From contig JAWOIO010000002.1 in the NCBI GenBank assembly GCA_046484625.1, forward strand, positions 1 through 5,789: a stretch of 5,789 bases of DNA, read 5' to 3'. This DNA comes from DASUAO01 sp046484625. Lineage in GTDB: Bacteria; Actinomycetota; Acidimicrobiia; IMCC26256; PALSA-555. Below are positions 5,538 to 5,789 of this stretch, in pieces. The notes beneath the pieces are model-generated. The model was not told where the DNA came from. It worked only from the letters and a program-made list of their open reading frames with translations, and did no database searches. Positions within the stretch are counted from its first letter, which is position 1, and each line of letters begins with the position of its first letter. The translations under genes and the position numbers were made by a program.

Positions 5538-5789
5538 ACGCGTTCGCGGGTTCGGGGGTCGGGTCGGCGGGGGCGTCGCCTTCGGGAGCCTCGGCCCGCT
5601 TCTTGACCGCGGCCTCGTCCTTCTCGCGCCAGTGCAGGGCGAGCAGACCCAGGGCGAAGAGCAGGATCGACGAGACGAGCGAGACCGTCGGCGGGACCCG
5701 GAGCGAGCCGAGGTCGCGCTGGAGCACCAGCCGCCACCACCGCTTGCCGGGAGACAGGTTGATCCATACGCACTCGCCAGCAGAATCCG
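5536..5789 (-). CDS. Membrane protein C-terminal part, function unknown (runs off the right edge)
   Basis: An open frame from the right edge (first whole codon at 5787) to TGA at 5536-5538, 84 codons visible. It holds a Trp/Arg-rich stretch (PGKRWWRLVLQRD), a hydrophobic span encoded at about 5630-5690 (VSLVSSILLFALGLLALHW), a charged segment (REKDEAAVKKRAE) and a low-complexity Pro/Ala/Asp/Glu tail ending PTPEPANA. I do not recognise the family. A GTG at 5727 could start a 63-residue single-span protein. However, third positions remain mostly G/C in the same frame upstream of it and no ribosome binding site precedes it, so I prefer a longer protein cut by the edge. The outermost three codons end in T, so an intergenic edge is not excluded. 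It is followed after 11 nt by the small membrane protein gene, probably in one operon. Confidence 0.55.
   Translation of the reverse strand, partial: DSAGECVWINLSPGKRWWRLVLQRDLGSLRVPPTVSLVSSILLFALGLLALHWREKDEAAVKKRAEAPEGDAPADPTPEPANA

Noticed and set aside
5525..5773. N-terminal extension of the 75-residue protein to an upstream start at 5773
   Set aside because: The added residues are Arg/Pro/Ala-rich, lie in the wrong frame over the neighbouring membrane protein, and a strong Shine-Dalgarno sequence points to the ATG at 5524.

Overview
The window reads as chromosomal DNA from a high-GC actinobacterium. Third codon positions are almost always G or C, starts include GTG, genes overlap by ATGA/GTGA junctions, and hemB looks leaderless. 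The gene order hemC, cobA-hemD fusion, hemB, hemL is typical of Actinobacteria. An Acidimicrobiia-type host is my best guess, but it is an inference from gene style, not a phylogeny.

Left part (1-4117, plus strand): a tetrapyrrole biosynthesis operon. It begins inside hemC (hydroxymethylbilane synthase, C-terminal end only). A fused uroporphyrinogen-III C-methyltransferase/uroporphyrinogen-III synthase (CobA-HemD) overlaps hemC by 4 nt. After a 49-nt gap come hemB (porphobilinogen synthase) and, again overlapping by 4 nt, hemL (glutamate-1-semialdehyde aminomutase). Together they cover glutamate-1-semialdehyde to 5-aminolevulinate (HemL), porphobilinogen (HemB), hydroxymethylbilane (HemC) and uroporphyrinogen III (HemD domain). 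The CobA domain then diverts uroporphyrinogen III to precorrin-2 for siroheme and cobalamin. HemL implies the C5 (tRNA-Glu) route; its partner hemA probably lies left of the window.

Middle (4118-4245): a 128-nt spacer between convergent genes. It is built from four related short repeats, two direct and two inverted, at 30/33/30-nt spacing, which can form a 12-bp hairpin with one mismatch.

Right part (4246-5789, minus strand): three genes read leftwards. A membrane protein cut by the right edge is followed by a 75-residue protein with a signal peptide and one membrane span, then by a metal-dependent phosphodiesterase/nucleotide pyrophosphatase of the alkaline phosphatase superfamily with its full catalytic set. 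The two membrane proteins are of unknown function.

I see no mobile element, CRISPR array, tRNA or rRNA, and no clear new system. The points most worth a second look are the hybrid metal-binding loop of HemB, the repeat cluster at the convergent junction, the apparent leaderless hemB promoter, and the unassigned small membrane proteins beside the phosphodiesterase.
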